Assembly: GCA_013204605.1 (NCBI GenBank)
Contig: JABMNI010000071.1
Coordinates: 1-64,000, forward strand
From: Ignavibacteria bacterium
GTDB taxonomy: Bacteria > Bacteroidota > Ignavibacteria > Kapaibacteriales > Kapaibacteriaceae
Length of the DNA stretch: 64,000 bases
Direction: 5' to 3'
How positions within the stretch are numbered: the stretch's first letter is position 1; each line of letters starts with the position of its first letter. Below are positions 61,255 to 64,000 of the stretch, piece after piece. The notes beneath the pieces were generated by a model. The model was given only the letters and a program-made list of their open reading frames with translations. It did no database searches and was not told where the DNA came from. Made by a program: the position numbers and the translations under genes.

Positions 61255-62120
61255 GAATCCAAAAAGTGAAGTGTCTCAGAAAGTACCTGATTGAATGCGG
61301 GAGTAGTTCCAACAAACGGGTGTGTAATTCCAAACGTGTGCGTGGACCCCGGTATTATGTGCAGAGCCCCCGCGTTTCCCGAGGTTGCAACAAGATTCTG
61401 AATCTCTTTGATGTTAACGGTAATGTCGCCATCGGCATGAATGTACCTAACACTATTCTTCAGTTCGCGCGCCGCGCGAACTAGGTCGAACCGCTCAAGG
61501 TTGTCATAAAGGTCTTGCACAGCTACAAAGTCTAGGCGCAACTCCTGACCTGTTCTGGTGTTTTCCATTCTAATTGAACCTGCTTCTTTCCATTGTTCTA
61601 TTTGTCTTTTCGACCACCTATTCCACTTGCCAACGGAATTCCAACAGACGCATTTACCAAGTTTGTTTTTGTCGGCGTTAAACATATCACGCATTGCTAA
61701 TTGGGCTATCCCACCGCCACGAGAATGACCGATAATATGAATTGTTCCGTTCCACAAACGCAGCAGCTCACCGTTGATTTGCAAGTTCTTGAGTCCGCTG
61801 ATTACAGAATGTACGTCTGCTAGTTCCTGAGATATGGTGTTATTCGCAAAGTCATCAACCGATACCACACGTTCATCTGTGCCATTCATTCCGTTCATCG
61901 ATGTATCAATCCTTGCGGCAATAAAACCAGCCTCAGATATTTTCCGAGCTGCATACGGAAAGAAACCCCAACTCCGAAACCCCTTGAATCCGTGTATTAA
62001 AATAACCAACGGTAACCGTGCAGATTCAAATGTAGAATCATCAGGAACGGTAATTGTGGTATAGATCGGCTTTTCGGCATTTGATTCGAATTGAAGTTCG
62101 TATTCCATCTTGTTATTCAC
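61251..62120 (-). CDS. Alpha/beta hydrolase
   Basis: VILIHGFKGFRSWG, GHSRGGG nucleophile elbow. Confidence 0.88.
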   Translation of the reverse strand: MNNKMEYELQFESNAEKPIYTTITVPDDSTFESARLPLVILIHGFKGFRSWGFFPYAARKISEAGFIAARIDTSMNGMNGTDERVVSVDDFANNTISQELADVHSVISGLKNLQINGELLRLWNGTIHIIGHSRGGGIAQLAMRDMFNADKNKLGKCVCWNSVGKWNRWSKRQIEQWKEAGSIRMENTRTGQELRLDFVAVQDLYDNLERFDLVRAARELKNSVRYIHADGDITVNIKEIQNLVATSGNAGALHIIPGSTHTFGITHPFVGTTPAFNQVLSETLHFLDS

Positions 62121-62820
62121 CGGTTTCGATATTGTCCAACAAATCTGGACGACGTTCCTTGGTCTTCAGTTCAGACTGCTCGGTTCGCCACTTTTTAATC
62201 AGAGCATGATTTCCACCTACCAACACATCAGGAACAGAAAGCCCCCTAAACAAAACTGGTTTAGTGTAATGTGGTGAGTCTAACATTCCCTCCATAAAGG
62301 AATCGTCAAGGACAGACTCCGCATCGCCTACCACGCCTGGAATGAGCCTAACAACGGCATCCGTTAGCACGGCAGCAGCAAGTTCACCGCCGGTCAGCAC
62401 GTAATCACCAACTGAAATTTCGCGCGTAATGAGTAGGTCTCGAATTCTTTGATCAATGCCCTTGTAGTGTCCGGCAAGCAGAATAATATTCCGCAATGTT
62501 GAAAGTTCGTTGCAAACATGCTGCTTTAACGGTATACCATCTGGCGTGAGATAAATTATCTCATCATATTCACGCTCACTTTTCAACCTATCAATACAGG
62601 CAAACACCGGTTCGCACATGATAATCATTCCGGCACCACCACCGTATGGAGTGTCATCGATATGCTTGTACTTGTCAGAGGCGTAATCGTGCAGATTGTG
62701 CACAACAATCTCAACTTGACCGCTCTTTTGCGCCCGACCAACAATACTCGTCGAGATAAACGAATCGAGTGATTGTGGAACAGCACAAACAATGTCGATC
62801 CGAAGTTTAACCTTACTCAT
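62113..62820 (-). CDS. trmD: tRNA (guanine37-N1)-methyltransferase
   Basis: DDTPYGGGAGMIIM, GHYKGIDQRI, ISVGDYVLTGGELAA. Confidence 0.97.
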   Translation of the reverse strand: MSKVKLRIDIVCAVPQSLDSFISTSIVGRAQKSGQVEIVVHNLHDYASDKYKHIDDTPYGGGAGMIIMCEPVFACIDRLKSEREYDEIIYLTPDGIPLKQHVCNELSTLRNIILLAGHYKGIDQRIRDLLITREISVGDYVLTGGELAAAVLTDAVVRLIPGVVGDAESVLDDSFMEGMLDSPHYTKPVLFRGLSVPDVLVGGNHALIKKWRTEQSELKTKERRPDLLDNIETGE

Positions 62821-63364
62821 CCATGTCCTCGGGCGGAGAATTTTTAGCTAGTTCCGATAGCCCATCCATCATATCAATCACGATGGTCTTTGTGGCAACA
62901 TTCACAGATTTCACAACCTGATCTATCACCGGCAGGGGAATCTCATCTCCATCGGCAGTTAACAAAACCCAAACGTCGTTTGCCGGCAATAACCAGACTT
63001 CCTTAATCTCACCAAGCTTAACATCCTGCCTGTCGTACACCACGCAGCCTTCAATATCAGCCACGGTATATCTGTTGTCTGTGTCGGCCTTTATGTGTGA
63101 GGGGGCTACGTAGAGCGCATGATCGACTAAACTCGTCGCAGTTTCGGGGGTAGTAATCTCTTGGAACCGGACAATACATCGTTGAAGCGTTTGTTTGAAA
63201 CTTGCAATGGTGTAAACGCGACTGAATTCCATGGAATAACCAATGGCTACTGGGTCGCCGGCTTTGAGTTCCACGGTTACCGAAGGAGTATCACTAAGAA
63301 GCACCGACCCGTCAACTCCATGAGTTCGAGAAATTACACCAATGTATTCGGTTAACTGAGTCAT
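62813..63364 (-). CDS. rimM: Ribosome maturation factor RimM
   Basis: IGVISRTHGVDGSV, GEIKEVWLLPANDVWVL, adjacent to trmD. Confidence 0.93.
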   Translation of the reverse strand: MTQLTEYIGVISRTHGVDGSVLLSDTPSVTVELKAGDPVAIGYSMEFSRVYTIASFKQTLQRCIVRFQEITTPETATSLVDHALYVAPSHIKADTDNRYTVADIEGCVVYDRQDVKLGEIKEVWLLPANDVWVLLTADGDEIPLPVIDQVVKSVNVATKTIVIDMMDGLSELAKNSPPEDMDE

Positions 63365-63373
63365 AAAATTCTC

Positions 63374-63404
63374 AAAAAAAAAGGCCGGGTAAACCGGCCT
63401 TTAC
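63374..63404 (-). terminator. Intrinsic terminator downstream of rpoD
   Basis: AAAGGCCGG-gtaaa-CCGGCCTTT with a T run on the minus strand. Confidence 0.85.
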
Positions 63405-63423
63405 ATATCTTGCTCCGTTAATG

Positions 63424-64000
63424 CTACCCTAGGTACGAGCGTAAGCTTTTCGATCGGGAAGCGTGTCGTAAACGTCGAATAGCTTTTTCTTTGATCTGAC
63501 GTACACGTTCTCGAGTCAGATTAAACATCTCGCCAATTTCTTCCAAGGTAAGTGCTTGCTGATCATTCAAACCGAAGTACAACCTAATTACCTCAGCCTC
63601 GCGTTCGCTAAGTGTGTTAAGCACTTGTTGAACTTCAACTCGAAGTGATTCTTGCATTAGCTCGCTATCAGGCGGCGGTTGCTGATCGTTTGGTAGAATG
63701 TCCAGTAGTCGGTTGTCCTCACCTTGAACAAATGGAGCATCAACAGAAAGGTGGCGACCAGAAATCTTAATTGTTTCTGAAATCTCAGCGATCGACATTT
63801 CAAGTTGTTCTGCTAATTCAGCGGCGGTTGGTTCACGCTCGTATTGTTGCTCAAGTTCTGAAAATTTCTTTCCAATCTTGTTAAGTGCACCAACACGATT
63901 TAATGGAAGGCGAACAATTCTTGACTGCTCGGCTAGTGCCTGCAAAATTGACTGCCTAATCCACCAAACGGCGTACGAGATAAATTTAAATCCACGAGTT
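63424..64000 (-). CDS. rpoD: RpoD-family primary sigma factor, N-terminus truncated by the window edge
   Basis: Upstream in-frame [33 protein letters not shown]; region 4 [29 protein letters not shown]. Confidence 0.95.
   Translation of the reverse strand, partial: TRGFKFISYAVWWIRQSILQALAEQSRIVRLPLNRVGALNKIGKKFSELEQQYEREPTAAELAEQLEMSIAEISETIKISGRHLSVDAPFVQGEDNRLLDILPNDQQPPPDSELMQESLRVEVQQVLNTLSEREAEVIRLYFGLNDQQALTLEEIGEMFNLTRERVRQIKEKAIRRLRHASRSKSLRSYLG

Overview
The window looks like a core-genome segment of a Bacteroidota/Kapabacteria-like bacterium. The taxon is inferred from T9SS-type C-termini and gene content, not proven. It is densely packed with housekeeping genes: rpsF, rplI, a two-lipoyl-domain E2 acyltransferase, dtd, thyX, secA, a cysteine desulfurase, glutamate dehydrogenase, HPPD, a hisC-like aminotransferase, asparaginase, alr, scpA/scpB, lipA, rnpB, nif3, trmO, metH, purN, kpsF-like, a RodZ-like protein, purM, recQ, mpl-like, trmD, rimM and a partial rpoD. 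It also holds several large secreted or surface proteins. I saw no CRISPR array, prophage, IS element, tRNA or rRNA. Three observations stand out. (1) A dispersed motif, about GTWAGGGG(G)CTTG with core AGGGG(G)CTW, occurs about 31 times by eye count. It is balanced on both strands, occurs in all reading frames and in both sense and antisense orientation, and is far above a simple composition expectation. It resembles a DNA-uptake-like or chromosome-organisation signal. (2) An in-frame TAG at 5623-5625 separates an M1-family peptidase from what looks like its own C-terminal domain. (3) There is a hairpin leader in front of an rpsF-rplI operon that lacks rpsR and ssb. No obvious new multi-gene defence or biosynthetic system was found.
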